From: Callaeas wilsoni | Lineage: Eukaryota > Chordata > Aves > Passeriformes > Callaeidae | Assembly (NCBI GenBank): GCA_013398955.1 | Contig: VWPU01018628.1 | Span: 62,001 to 126,000 of the forward strand | DNA length: 64,000 nt | Direction: 5' to 3' | Shown here: positions 13,939 to 26,382 of the stretch, piece by piece | How positions within the stretch are numbered: position 1 is the first letter of the stretch | How the letters are laid out: each line of letters starts with the position of its first letter | Position numbers and translations under genes: made by a program | Notes under the pieces: generated by a model | The model's database searches: none | What the model was told of the DNA's origin: nothing | The model's input: only the letters and a program-made list of their open reading frames with translations

Positions 13939-15722
13939 ACCAGTGACAACAGTATCTGTCATTCTGATGGAGAGCTTGTTCCCAGCAAATCAAATCAAAG
14001 AATTGAAGATATCCGTGAAAACAATATTAAACTTCTCCTTGGGAAATAGTCATCTTAACTCATTTTGGCTGTGTTCATTATGCGTCCATCTCTGCACAAA
14101 GGGTTCACTGCATCCTCTCCCCTCTGAAGCTACTGCAGATTTAGGTAAAAGCATGAGGATGCCACTCACCAGTTCTCTGAGTAAAAAGAGAGAAGGCCTG
14201 GTGGTATGGATACTGAGCTCCTTAGCAAGGAGGAGTGTCCTTTATACACAAGTATCAAATAATGCTCAGAGTCAGTAGACCACAGTATTATGTGCAGATT
14301 CAGTCACATCAGAATTCTGCACAGCCCTGAAGAGGAGAGAGGAGGATTAAATACTCAAGACAAATACCTTGCACAGTCCATGTCTGTACATACATTCAGC
14401 ACATACCTGCCAACCTATCACTAACAGTACAGATTATTCTAAGGTGACCTACAATGTACTGAGCAACACAGAAAAGAATGTAAAAACACCATCTCTGTTT
14501 TAAGTGTGCTCAGTACACATCAGACTATCTGAAACTATTCACCAGGTGAATATCACTATCATACCAGGTCAGATATTCTTCTTCCTGCAGCCTGCCTGAG
14601 CCATCCTCAAATGAAGAGAGCTAAAAAGAACTATAGCTGTTAAATCAAGGACAGTTCCCACAAAACACTAAAATACCACCTATGTCCAAAGAGCTCCATA
14701 AAGGCTATAGGTGAAGACCCTCAATGGCTGTGCTCCCTTTTCTATTTCCCTGCTGTATGTCTTTCTAAACCATTATTTTCCATCACTTCCACTAGACACA
14801 TGACACACTAACGCAGTGGCCAAGACAGATAATCTTTCAGGGAAGAATATCTCAAAAAACGTTTACAAGGTGCCATGTCAGAGAGACCTGGCAATAGTAA
14901 GAGATCCACCACACTTCCTGAGACTGGACAGAGTTCTTTCATGTCCCAGCTCTGCTGCAAGCTTCCCGTGTGATCTCACACTAGTCACTCATTCATCTGC
15001 ACAGGACAGGAAGGCACACCATCTTCTCACACAAGCTAAAAAGGGGACGATTCTAATTTTTTTGTGGGAAATTGAGCTGTGCAAGCCCCCCAGACAGTTT
15101 TCTTCTGTACCCTGCCATTCAAAATCTTTCCAGACAGTATCAGAGAGTATACTACAACAAATAGTCATATAGGAACAAAAAAATCCCTCCACAATGAAAC
15201 ACAAGAAGGGATATGGGTACTTCATTGGCGATAATAACCAGATTTGAGTTTGTAAATTGGAGGCCAACATCAGCTTTTCCCCACCTGTGTTCCTCCAGCA
15301 CAGTTCCCTCTGGAGCTCAGGGCGTAGGACACGAAATGGTAGCTACATTGTGTTCACTGCTTTACAAAATATCAAAATAACTAGTGCTCTCCAAAAACAC
15401 ACACTACTTTGACTCCTTTGAGAAAATGAGCACTTTGACTAACTTCAGTGCGCTCAGCATTATAGTTTCATATCCAAAACAGCTGCTGGTTTTGGCGTTA
15501 CACACCACCCCTTTTTTCTTCCAACAAATAAATTAAAGAGCACACAAAGCTCAGACACAGGAGAGGCTTAAGGTACTTTTGCAGGATTGGAAAAGGAGGT
15601 TTGACAAGCTGTAAGTTACAATCGCGCCTATTCACACTATGGGACATTCCTGAAATTTACACACACGCGGAATTAACAGGACCAGAAATACCAGATATTG
15701 ACTCTTTCTATCAGGCTGTTAC

Positions 15723-15844
15723 CTAAGCCAGAGGAATTTCCCAACTTGCGTAGTTTTCCCAGGACCTTCTGGACATCCTTTATACTCGTGTCCTGTTGGC
15801 TGTACAACAGTAACCTCCTGGCATCAGAGAACAGGCGGGAAACA
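15723..15844 (-). CDS. ABCA1: ABCA1 coding exon 5 (extracellular domain 1)
   Basis: Exon 5 encodes the last base of Ile101 through Leu141 plus one base. The start [20 protein letters not shown] matches the mammalian ABCA1 segment (V)[19 protein letters not shown]. The 3' half is more divergent, as expected for this part of the extracellular loop, and contains a sequon at Asn137-Ser-Ser. The exon is 122 nt if the donor GGTAACAG is used, one codon longer than the 119 nt of the human exon, and the phase (1) is the same. The acceptor is TTTTCCTGCAG. The donor is the least certain boundary. Exon 6 is not found to the left, so the rest of the gene lies outside the window. Confidence 0.93.
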
Positions 15845-16718
15845 CTGCAGGAAAACAGAAAAACAACCAGCAGTCATCAGCTCTGTGAGCCACCATCCAC
15901 AGATACAGTTTTACATACCAATTCCACACTTTAATCCCCTTTGGTTACGTCACTCCAGCACAAAAACTCTTTCCTCAATGACCGCTCTGTGACAATCCAA
16001 GGAGCCTAACAAAAAATGTCTGCTAATGCAAGGTCAGTCTAAGTTACATTGGGAACATCATGCATTTGAAAGCATTTTTAGTACTGGGATGGAGACAGCT
16101 TCCTACTGCCTGTAAACTGCTGCTTCTTAGAAGCGCAATAATTCAAGAATGCCCTTGCTCCTTTCAAATGCTTCTCCAGGTTGCAGACACATTATACTCT
16201 GCATTAAGCCTATCTTTCCTGACAGCATGAATGTAGCAAGCAAGGCAAGGTACAGGAAAGCTGGCCATAAACTGTGCTTTCTGCATCATGCTAGTCAGTA
16301 ATAAATGACAAACGTCAGGGAGTACTCTCTAAACCTGTTCAACTGCCTCTCACTCTAGACTGTTCAGAGGTTCATTAACCAGGGAAAAAGATGCTCCAAA
16401 AAAGAGCATCTTAAAAAGCCTACCTTTTTATGGGTCAAATTGTGAGCCCAGGTAAGAGAATGGACTAAGTCCTTACCCAGGCAAAGCTTTTCATTCACCA
16501 AGAGCTTCAGGTGCTTGGAACCCAGAATTCTGCACACCTACCAGCTGTCTGCTAGCCCTATGAACTTGGTAAATAAAGAATCTGGTACTTCAGAGGTGGT
16601 AGAAGCAGCAAAATCCTCACTTAGTGTAAGATTTCACTACTCATAGGTGACTTCCAAATATCCCTTTCCCCCATGTTTCCTCAAGAACAGAGATGAAAGC
16701 AAAAGCAGACAGACTCAC
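15845..16718 (-). other. ABCA1: ABCA1 intron 4
   Basis: A short intron of 874 bp between exons 4 and 5, phase 2, from GTGAGT to TGCAG. The only structure noticed is a small hairpin at 16388-16412, with 9-bp arms (AAGATGCTC / GAGCATCTT) and a 7-base A-rich loop. No interspersed repeat was seen. Confidence 0.9.
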
Positions 16719-16860
16719 ATGGAAGCGTTGAAGTTTCCAACAATACCAGGGGATTCCCCAGGAGTTGGGTAGCGGAAACATGGGTTGTTGGCATTGCAGA
16801 TGATCCCCTGTATCCATGGCAAGGTTCCTGCTGAAGGCATAGCTTTATTTGGAAAGTGAC
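16719..16860 (-). CDS. ABCA1: ABCA1 coding exon 4 (start of extracellular domain 1)
   Basis: Exon 4 is 142 nt, equal to human exon 4, and encodes the end of Cys54 to the first two bases of Ile101. The translation [42 protein letters not shown] is almost identical to mammalian ABCA1. It contains Cys54, Cys75 and Cys81; Cys75 is known in human ABCA1 to pair with Cys309 in the extracellular domain. Asn98-Ala-Ser is an N-glycosylation sequon. Glu89 (codon GAA at 16756-16754) is the residue changed to Lys in the HDL-deficient, sex-linked WHAM chicken; here it is the wild-type residue. The acceptor AG is at 16862-16861, and the donor GTGAGT is at 16718-16713, leaving phase 2. Confidence 0.98.
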
Positions 16861-19800
16861 CTAGAACAGAAACACAGGAGTTTGGAGACAAGCACATGGT
16901 ACAAGCCTCTACTACACAGCACTGTATTTGAAGAGCAGTGCTAACCCTGCTGGGTTACTGCCCCAAAGTGCTTATGAAAGAGCAGAACAGCCAACGCTAA
17001 GGACTGAGCTTGTGTTAGACTCTCCACACTGCTCTTTCAAATCTTTTTGCTGAAGTCTAAATCTTTCTAACTGAAGAGCTGGTGAGGTCGTAGGCCAGAG
17101 TTTACATCTCGTTTAAGAGCAAAGCAGTAACAAACTACTCATGGCAGATCTCCACCACTATGCCACTTGTACCCTTGTGAATCCCATAACCCCCAATGAC
17201 AGAAGAAGAAAGGCCTCCCTTGTATAATCCTGCACCTTAGAAAAGCTGTTGGGCTGCTTTTCACAATGAGCTTGCTTCCTTACTCTCACACTAGGGAAGG
17301 GATTCTGGAGGAAGGTTATGCCCCTTCCTCAGTATCTCAAAGTTCAAGACTTTGAGGATCGGATGCCCACCCTCCCCTCTGGTGCCTACCTCATCTTCCC
17401 AGCATGCCTGCAATCACTCAGGGGGCTGGCTCCCTACCTCCACAACCCCACTGGAAGTAACAAATCCCAAGAAGGAAATAGTATCAAAGCTGTTAAATTA
17501 CGGCAAGGCTGATTAATGTAGGTGGCTGAAGGAAGACAGGAATCTTATCAGCCCTCCCTGGAGAAAGCCAAGGACTCTGTTCAAGAAAAAGGTGAAGGAA
17601 ATGAAGGGTTATTGTTTCCAGTACCCAGGGAACTCTTGTTCCTAGTTCTCTGTTTAAAATAGAAGAGCTATTTACCTGACCTATCTGACTTTTGTTTCAT
17701 TTTGCTTTTTTGTTCTTCTTGTCTGAGGAGATTGGGGAGAAGGTGAGGAGGGAGGAAGAAGAAAAATGCTAAGACTTTCACATTCTTCTTGTAAAATTTC
17801 CCAGAGAATCATCTTTTCTGTCCTCCATGCCTTTCATTTCACATTTTTAGCAACTCCAAGAAAATCTTCACAGCAATGTAGAAAGAGGAATAGGACACAA
17901 GAGCTTATGGTAACTTTTTACACACAGTGATGCATGTAACAGCAGTTTTTTCAAGAGTAAATCTGTAAATCTGCAGGAATCTGTTGGTTTTAAATCAAGT
18001 GACATACACAGAAAACAATGCAACAGCACATGATTTTCAATTACATTGCTGCAAACATCTAGCTTTTCAGAAGAGATTAGTCACTTCTTGTCAGACTCTT
18101 TCCCTCTCACCCCCAAAACAGTGCATTTTGAATACCTTGAAGGGTCAAAGGAACAGAAAAGAAAAGTTCTACAAGAGACAAGACAGCACTCTGGCTCAAT
18201 AGCAATCTAAGTTGTCTTCTCTGACTGGTCTAGTGAAAGCCACATAACTATCACTTCAAAGTTAATTGTTCCTCCATGTTTTAAGACAAAACTTCCTTAC
18301 ACTAAGCCAAGCCATTAGAAACAAAAAACCCTGACAATAGTCCAATCCTTGGTTCTTCTCAAACAGGGAAAGAAAACTGAAAATTTTATTTGTTTGTTGA
18401 AAAAGACTACCATTAAAATACAGAGGCTATGTGGAGGCTACAAAGCACTTGCACACAGCTCTATTATTGCTATCACCAGGCACTACCTACAAGTGATTTC
18501 ATAACAGCGTATAGCACTGCCACTACAGATAACAATCCTACTTCCCTTAAGGCATCCACAGGGTTGCCAAAGAATCTGCCATCAACCCAAAAGCCTTATT
18601 TCTCTCTATCTCTGCTCACAGTTCAGCAACAGCTGCTTCACTTCACAACACATCCACATCTGTCAACATGAGTGAATGTTCAGTGAAATCAATCAAGACA
18701 ATTTAGAAATTCACCTATTCACAGAAGCTCTTAAAAAAGTGAAGAGGAATTAGCCATAGAAGTAAATTAAAAGTTACCAGATGACCTATGCTCTATAACT
18801 GCTGAGGACAATGTAAGAAGGCAGACAAAGCAGTAACAGTCAACATAAATAGGAAGGAAAAAGGATTGCCAGTGAAAGACTCAAAACTACGCTTATGACA
18901 CCATGGTGCCAGAGCAAATGTTTTACAAGAAGGCTACTGACTAGCAAGATCAAGCCAAGTAGTTCTATGAAATCACAGCCCTTGCTAGGTTTGAGTTTAT
19001 ATACAGTCCTCCCATACCTGGAATGAATTACCACTGAGGTTGCTAGTTATTTATAAAAGTTGAGTAGAGTGCTTATTGCTTCTCTTCAGCTTTGTGTCTA
19101 TACTACAGGTATCTCTCCTAATGTCACTGTAACATTCAGTCAGAAGAGGCAGTTCCAATTCCATGTAAAGTATGAGATTTATCTTAGGGAAGCTTCAACT
19201 GTGCTGTTGAGCGCTGAAAAAAGTGAGTTAGGCAGTACATGGGACCAGCAGAGTTCAAAGTGTAATGGGAAACTGCAAACGCTAACACCTCAGCTTTAAA
19301 AGATACCAGCTTGAACACCCAGCAAACAGCACAAAATGCCCCAGCCATTGCAAAGACAGGGTAAGTGCTGTAAAAGGGAGATTTTTCCTCATTTTAAGAA
19401 AGAAACACTTCAGAGAGCCCTTCAGAAACATGTTTTGCTGACCCTTAAACCTAACCTTGCAGTAATCAGGCTAAGGAAAGATAAACAAAGAGCTCTTCCA
19501 CAATCAGTTAATTGCAGTATGAAGTCGTCACCAAACACAGTAAAACAACAGCATGTTGCTAATAAACAAGTCATGCTTCCTAAATCAAATGGCAACCAAA
19601 GAGGCATATAGATGGTCATTTATAAAGAACAAGCTTCATTTGAAAGAGAAGCAGAAATGTGCACATTTAGGGTGCAAAGAGAAAAGTAGAATTGTTTTAT
19701 GTCAGCAGTGTATGACTGCTGAATCTACTAAATGCAGAGCTGACACTGTAATGGTTTGAAGGAACGGAATCACTCTTATGCTCTTTAATATGATACATTA

Positions 19801-20191
19801 ATGCACTTTACTACCTGGAAAAAAGATTGTTTTCTTAGAGATCAGAACACTGCATTCTTTTATGCTAAGTCACACACAGATCAAAAATGAAAAGTAAGAT
19901 TGGGGTTCTGTGCAGGTTTTACAGATATGCCATAGCTGTACAGCAAATTCTCAGGTAATATATAAGCAAAATGAGAAACAGCAAGAAAAAGAGCAGCAAC
20001 GGACAGTCCTGGAGCAACATCATCAGTTAACTGCAGTTCCCAAGGTGGAAGCAAAGGAGTTATTAAGCCCTCCTGCAAATTTCTGACTGAAGTAGAGAAC
20101 CACTGCTCTTTGCATCTTGCCAGCTGCATTATTATGTTCTAACCATCAAATAACAAGCATTCTGGGTGCAGCTGCTGTGTTTGGTACTTAC
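16861..20191 (-). other. ABCA1: ABCA1 intron 3
   Basis: A phase 1 intron of 3331 bp, from GTAAGTACC to GTTCTAG. No coding sequence, recognised repeat or RNA gene was seen. Open frames in it are under 95 codons and look like chance. Confidence 0.9.
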
Positions 20192-20285
20192 ATTCATGTT
20201 GCTCATAGGGCGGATATGAAAGTCTTACAGAGATCAGGATGAAGAAGATAAACAGAGGCCAGGCAACCTCGATCAGAAGCTGGAA
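20192..20285 (-). CDS. ABCA1: ABCA1 coding exon 3 (first transmembrane helix)
   Basis: Exon 3 is 94 nt long, the same length as human exon 3, and encodes residues 23-53 plus the first base of Cys54. The translation begins [15 protein letters not shown] and ends [11 protein letters not shown]. Residues of about 23-43 form the first membrane-spanning helix, which also acts as the signal anchor; [11 protein letters not shown] begins the extracellular side. The acceptor is TTTCCAG and the donor GTAAGTACC, leaving phase 1. One visible difference from human is Phe in place of Leu in the FIFLILIS core. It lies about 6 kb downstream of exon 2 and 3.3 kb upstream of exon 4. Confidence 0.97.
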
Positions 20286-21689
20286 CTGGAAACAATAAAG
20301 ACAAAGTATTAAGACATCATATTCAAAATAAAGGTCAGAATAGAAGTTCTAGGACAATCCCCTTGTAAGCCAGAACAGTTTTGTAAGCACTGTCTCACTT
20401 TGCTTTGCCTGCGCACTCCAGGATCAAGAAGTTTGTTCCTCTAGCTTCAGAGGACAATCTGCAAAGAATTTCAATTTTTTCTCATTGATATGTGCCAGTT
20501 ATTCAACTAAAATGGATGTGCTTAAGGGCTATTTTTGGCTTCTTTTTGACTGAAAGAAACCTCCCAATGAATCTTTCTAGCAATGAGCTGAATTTTTATC
20601 CCATTTTTTTGCGGTAGTGGGGTACTTATATCCCACTCTCAGAGTAGACCATTAAGCTTCTACCTTAACACGTCAGGCATGGAAATTGCTGACGCATGCT
20701 ATACCAACTCTTTTAGTGCTGCAGAAGTATATCGGTATCTAGAAAGCAGACTACTAAGATTAGGCTCATATCTAGTTTGTTTTGTTCTAATTTATATTTT
20801 TTCCTGAGGGTAGGCAGCACCCACTGGTGCAGGTCATCTACAGAAAGGCAGTATCAGGTAAAAAAAATCAAGAACTCAGTTATTTAGAAGGACAAGACGA
20901 GAAGAAGAAAGGCTTGCTATTAAATATACAACATTTCTTAGACAGAGAATTGAAATGCAGAAAAATTTACTGAGTTGTGTCACATCCCACAGAAGCATGT
21001 GGGCAAAGCAACTCTCCAGCCTAGAGCTTCTGACACACAAGCTGAAGTTTCCCAGACTTGAGCTTCACTAGCCACACCCCTACTTTCCCACTCCAGAAAG
21101 ACTACCCAAACATGTATTTTCAGTAAGCTATGAGACAATGAATACCTGAAAGCTTTTTATGCTGCTACTTCATATGTTTCTCATCTATTACTAGTAGGAG
21201 AACAGAGTGTTTTCATGCTCAAGTGAAGAAAAATCTTTTCCACTTCTTTCCTGAAAAATTCAGTCTTTTCTAATAAGATGTCTACATCATTCTCCTTAAA
21301 AGCCAGAGTGTAAGACCTGCAAACTGAGTGGGAGACAGAATCCCCACCCACAAACATGTTTTCCCATGTTCCATCACTAACAGCTAAAACTGGACTCAAT
21401 GCTCAGCACAAGGCACTCCATGCAAACTTTGAGGTGACTGACTTCTACGTGACTACTGTACCTCAAAATAAGCTCACACTGTAAAAACAGGGCATTAAAA
21501 CAAAGGCCACTTGATCCAGCCAAGGAAACGATGTAGGATGGCTTTTCACAGATAACCCTTCATAGCTGACATCAAACATCAAATAGCACTCCTAACTAAA
21601 AAGCATAAAAATTGAGCATCAGTCTCCCAGGCACTCGTGGTAACAGTGCCAGTCTCTGCAAGGTAATTTTGGGATATTGTTACCCACTG

Positions 21690-21832
21690 GATCCTGAGAT
21701 TAGCTCAGCTGGTTAGAGCACGGTGCTAATAATGGCAAGGTTGCCTACTCAATCTCTGTACGGGCCATTCACTTAGGAGTTGGGCTTGATGACCCTTGTG
21801 GGTCCCTTCCGGCTCAGAATATTCTGTCATCT
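21690..21832 (+). mobile_element. TguSINE1-like SINE (tRNA-Ile head, CR1 tail)
   Basis: The head is a decayed tRNA-Ile(AAT). It shows TTAGCTCAGCTGGTTAGAGC (A box and D arm), an anticodon loop CTAATAA and a terminal GTACGGGCCA. The T arm is mutated (CTCAATCTC instead of GTTCGATCC), so this is not a working tRNA gene. The tRNA part (about 21690-21767) is followed by a CR1-type tail containing GGGCTTGATGACCCTTGTGG and GGTCCCTTCCGGCTCAGAAT, ending in the ATTCTGT-type terminus that CR1 reverse transcriptase recognises. To my knowledge this head-tail combination is TguSINE1 of songbirds; the family name is from memory and was not searched. Confidence 0.88.
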
Positions 21833-24169
21833 CTTATTGCCACGCACACAGTATACAACTACTGGGTAAGAAACTCCACTGAGACCACACTAACAGAGGC
21901 GCCATGAAGATGCTTCAGTATCTTTGGTCTCTTATTACAATAAACTATGTAGTGGCAGCACACACTCAGCCATTAACATTGACAGCCTGCTTCCATCTGC
22001 ATTAAACAGTGCTCTGGCTCTCAGAGATCAAAGATGTTTAGACCTAGGACACTGACTTGCCCACTCCTGTTTTCAGGATACTCTTACAGTGGCTGCCAGA
22101 GCAGGACTTTTCCTCCACTTGACAGAAAAGTGGCTATGAAACCAGGACAAGTCCATTCCATCTTCCAGCATCAATGGTTATGCTCTAGCACATGTCACAG
22201 CCCTCTGCCACCGCGGCTGTAGGCAAGCAGCATGCACCCCAAGCAACTGCTGCTACATTGTTTGGGGAAGAGCAGTGTCACCTGGGCTTGTGGAGGCTTC
22301 CTGGGGTGACCAGTGTGGACAGACAGCCTCTCACAGCCCTGCAACTGCTATAGAACCAATGAGATAATGCTGTCCTCGAGCTCAAGCCCTGGCTTGCTCA
22401 GAGAACTATCAGCCTCAGCCACACCACACTGGTGCAGACAGCAGTGCCCAAGCGCCGGTGCCTGTTGCTGAAGGGGGAACAGGCCACCTGCACACACAGC
22501 TCCTCAGCTCGCCCGGTTATGGGTAACTACAGAGTCACAGAGGTAACCGCATGTGGGCGGCAGGCACAACACACCTAACTTGGCACATCAACAGGCTCAG
22601 GGAGGATAAAGGAAGGATCCAGCTTCGACTGGCCAAGTTGCACCTTTACAGCTGAAGGCAGGCATCATAGCAGGCACCAAAATGCTACATTGTGGGAGAT
22701 GGCTGGCAACTGCTGCACCAGAGGCCTGCACAGGGACAAGATCAGAATGTCAGCACCATGTCAGGAGCGACTCCTCAGCAAGCCTCTTGGGCTGCTCAAC
22801 AAAAACTGAGTTATCTTCCTTTGCTCCTAAATGTCAGCAGGTTCCCCTACTGCTTCCTGACCCTGCTGTGACAGCACTTTTCATCCACTGTGGCCTTTCC
22901 AGATAAGGACACGGAGACACTAAAAGGGAATATATCTCACTGAGATTCATGCTAAGTAGATACTGAAAAATCAAGCCTCCTCAGCCACTTTTGTGCTGGA
23001 ACCACCAGCCTGGCAAATAATGAAATGAATCTTCAGCCACCCAACCCCTGAGCTATCCCTGTTCCATATGGAGTTGAAGAAGGAACATCCCATTTGCACA
23101 CAGCAGGTGAATTCAGCTAAGAACAAATTTGTCCTAATTTTACCAAGGTTAACCCCTAAAACATGCCAAATTCATACCAGTTGCCTGATTCAGGATGCCA
23201 TTAAACACTAAGCTCTACATTGTGTCAACAGGAAATCTGTTGAGCAAGAACTAACCAGACAATCACCCCAGCCCACTGCCAACTCCCCTTCTGACCCTTA
23301 TGGTCCAGTTTCAATTCAGGGAGCTACCAGAAGCTGACCAGTCTCTCCATGCAAGTTTGAGGTGTCTCCTCACTTGCAAGAAAGCAGGTAGAGAAATCTT
23401 TTTACACAGTGACCGCTGAACGTGATTTTTTTTTTTCCTCTCCCCATGTCAGCTCCTTCGCCCCACTCCGGTGTTGTTGGAAGTTATCCAGTACAAAGTG
23501 ACACTCGAACTGCACACGTCAGGGTGAGCTTTGAACCCAGCTTTCGCAATGCAGCCTCAACTCACAGCAGCCAACGAGGGGGATCAGTGGGAAGCCAAGG
23601 CTAGGCCATGCTTCTTGTGAGAAGAAGGGTAAGGATCAAACTATTTCTAGGCTACACCTTCAGTAATGGTTAGAGCCTTCATCAGCACAACCCAACTTAA
23701 GGACAATTGTCTCCTGTCAGGAAAGCAAAGAGATGAAGAACTGTGCAGCCATGACAACAGCATGGTGAGAGGAGATGTTCTGCTCCTTCTCTGCCATCCT
23801 GTTAAGTGGCCTTCCCCTCCTGACATCTTCAGCTAAAGCCCAAATGAGAACTGTTAACGAGAAAACCCCTGCAAACTGAGAAGCACCACAGAAACAAGCC
23901 ATGTCTCAGGCCTTCATCATGAATTGACTAATAATCAGTGTGGAATAGAGATTATGAGCAGTTTCATGCCCTCTGGGGTACTTCATGGGAAACTGGTACA
24001 GCAGCTGCCAGAAGGTACCAAGAAACAGCTGAGCAGATCCAGAATGGTTACTCTACTGTGTTTCTCTGGCACCACTGAAGAATATGAATGCATCTCTGCT
24101 GCCCAGTGAGCCTACAGCTACCCTGACACGACACACATGCTAAACTCAGACCTCTTCACACCTGATGCA

Positions 24170-24550
24170 ACACTGCGGTTGTTCAGCCTGGAGAAACAGG
24201 CTCAGGGGAGACCTTATCCACTCTTCAAAAATACCTGAAAGAAGGTTATAGAAAGATGGAGGTTGTTCTCTTCTCCCAGGAAACTAATGACAGGACCAGA
24301 GGACATAGCCTCTAGCTGTGTCAGGGGTGAGATTAGACATGAGGAAAAATTTTTTCACTGCGAGGGTGGTCAGGCACTGGGACAGGCTGCCCAGGGAGGT
24401 GATGGAGTTGCTGTCCCTGGAAGTGTTCAAAAAATGACTGGACATGGCACTTAATGCTAGAGTTTAGCTGGCACGGTGGTGTTTGGACAAAGGCTGGGTT
24501 TGATGATCTTGGAGGTCTTTTCCAAACTTAATGACTCTATGATTCTATTA
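24170..24550 (+). mobile_element. CR1 LINE, 3' end fragment
   Basis: Signature CR1 phrases occur in order: TTCAGCCTGGAGAA, CTCAGGGGAGACCTTAT, GAGGGTGGTCAGGCACTGG, CAGGCTGCCCAGGGAGGT, TCCCTGGAAGTGTTCAA, TTTGATGATCTTGGAGGTC and the terminal GACTCTATGATTCTAT. This is the end of ORF2 plus the 3' UTR; the 5' part is missing, as usual for CR1. A 63-codon open frame at 24263-24454 is a decayed remnant of the reverse transcriptase C-terminus. Confidence 0.96.
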
Positions 24551-26316
24551 TTTTCAAAAGATCCTGCCAAAAAACCCAAGCCATCACTCTTAGTGTAAAA
24601 TTCAGCTCCTCTGAAACAACCTCCTGGTTCACCTAGTTTAAACATCACTCCAGAAAAACTCACAACATCCTAGAATTCCCCTACTTTCTAAAGGCAGTCT
24701 GGTAGCACGCAAAATTTAAACCTCTAGTAGAAAGGTAGGAAGAGTGTTTTTAGCTCTTAGGGCCTAGGTTACATGGGCAATAGCTGAGAAGAGTCAACCT
24801 TAAGAAGCCACAGCCAGCTTTGAGATGACTTCCCCAGCTTCATTTATAACATTTTTCTAAACTGTGAGGCTGTTCACAACACCAGAATGTGACCCACACA
24901 TCCAGAGAGCAGACAGCCTCATTCCTTGCAGCTGACATAGTTCATGACCTCTCTGGTGGGTGGTCCTGTCCTGGGAGATCAAGATCCATAAAAGGCAAAT
25001 ACACCCAAAATGAAAACTTTCTCATCACTGGCAGCTCTTATAATCACAGAAGTATACAAGAAAAGACAAAGAGGCTGTAAGCCCCCTTTGTCTCTTATTT
25101 ACGAATAGACCAATTCCAGCTCTGAATTCACTGGACCCAAGTCCTATAAAAACAAGCCTCACACACCTGAGTGAAGACTTCATGGACTGTCACCATTACC
25201 AGTGGTGAATATGATAGCCTCTCCTCCCTCGTGACACTGAGTTTCTAAAACAACACAACCCAACCAGCTGGCAAGCATCCTGACATTTGCAGGGTTCAGA
25301 AAGCTTATCAGAGACCACTTTCCACTCACCACTTCAGTAACTCGTGTTCCTTTCACATTCCCTACTGATACCTCCTCAAGGTCAGATCTAACAGGCCAGA
25401 TTCTCTGAACAAGCCTGTTGCACAAATTATGCCCTTGTCCAACACAGGTATTTCCAAAGCCCCTAGAAGTCCAATACCATGTTTTCTCAGATTTTTAGCT
25501 GTTTGCAAGAGTTATAGCATCCTATGAGGTCTCAATCTAAAGGGAAAAGAATTTTAAGAACACCATACTGGATCCACACTCCTGTGCCCTTTTTATCACA
25601 AGGAGAAACTCTTCTTATGTATTGTCTATTCTTAACAGGTAAATTTCCACACTGTTAACAGATGGTGAGGACAGTGTTTTAGCCACTCAAAACCACCCTG
25701 GCAGAACATCATCAGTTGCCTGGGTTTATCCTCATGCCAATAAAAGAACATGCTTCATGCCAGCCACTTAATCTGTATCTTCTGCTGTAAAGTTACACAG
25801 CAGGTTTGGGATTCTCTCAATGATTAAAGTGACTGGAGATGTCTGCTATTGTCTCTGCCACTTCTGCCATTAAGAAGTGGCAGGATTTTGTTGCCATTGT
25901 TGCAGCTTGCAGCATTCAAAAGCTTTTAGACTCATGGGCACATCCCTGCAGCCTGGAAATGCCTCACTCAAAGAGCAGAGCAGGTCTCAGCACGGGTTTT
26001 CATTTCACATCTTCATTGCTGCACACAGCAGTCATGCACCCTCTCTTCCTGATCTGACACCAGCGTTTCAGTACTCCAACACTCTCCCACACTGGAACTC
26101 AAGACAGAAGTCTTTAGCACCTTCAAGCCCTCTGGTTTCTGTTTACCCACCAATCTCCCCAGTTTGAACAGGGTCTTTCCAAAGCCAGACCAGTTGCTCA
26201 GCCAGAGATCACTAGAGGAGGAACATTAAAATACAGGATATTTCCCTGTTTTTCTTGAAAGGTAAGCTACAAGACTATAACTTAAGATCACAAAACACCC
26301 TTGGGTTAATACTTAC

Positions 26317-26382
26317 AGTCTGTCTTCTTCTGTAGGTAAAGTTCTTCCATAGCAGCAATCCCAGCTGTGTCCAGAAAGCCAT
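26317..26382 (-). CDS. ABCA1: ABCA1 coding exon 2 (start codon and N-terminus)
   Basis: This exon encodes residues 1-22 of the ATP-binding cassette transporter A1, reading MAFWTQLGLLLWKNF followed by TYRRRQT. ABCA1 moves phospholipid and cholesterol from the plasma membrane to apolipoprotein A-I, the first step of HDL formation. The 22-residue length matches the coding part of human exon 2, and the LLLWKN..RRRQT core is typical of ABCA1. The start is the ATG at 26382-26380. It sits in a good context (A at -3, G at +4) and is preceded in frame by a TGA at 26391-26389, so no upstream extension is possible. The donor is GTAAGT directly after the ACT codon (phase 0). These residues form the cytosolic stretch before the first membrane helix. 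Confidence 0.97.

Larger units (their letters stand above)
1..15722 (-). other. ABCA1: ABCA1 intron 5 (partial)
   Basis: No exon could be supported here. I looked on the minus strand for the conserved DFLVDNETF..FL segment that opens exon 6 and did not find it, so the intron probably continues beyond position 1. The stretch is AT-rich and noncoding in character. It holds a few small tandem duplications, listed separately, and no recognised interspersed repeat. The open frames in it are short and resemble no protein I recognise. Confidence 0.7.
20286..26316 (-). other. ABCA1: ABCA1 intron 2
   Basis: A phase 0 intron of 6031 bp, from GTAAGT to TTTCCAG. It carries a TguSINE1-like SINE at about 21690-21832 and a CR1 LINE 3' end at about 24170-24550, both in plus orientation and therefore antisense to ABCA1. 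No coding sequence was found. Confidence 0.9.

Noticed and set aside
1..15700. ABCA1 exon 6
   Set aside because: The conserved segment expected there was looked for by eye on the minus strand and not found. An aligned search with bird ABCA1 would settle it.
21690..21767. tRNA-Ile gene
   Set aside because: The T arm is mutated and a CR1-type tail follows directly, so it is the head of a SINE.
24263..24454. 63-codon open frame
   Set aside because: It is a decayed piece of CR1 ORF2 inside the LINE fragment.
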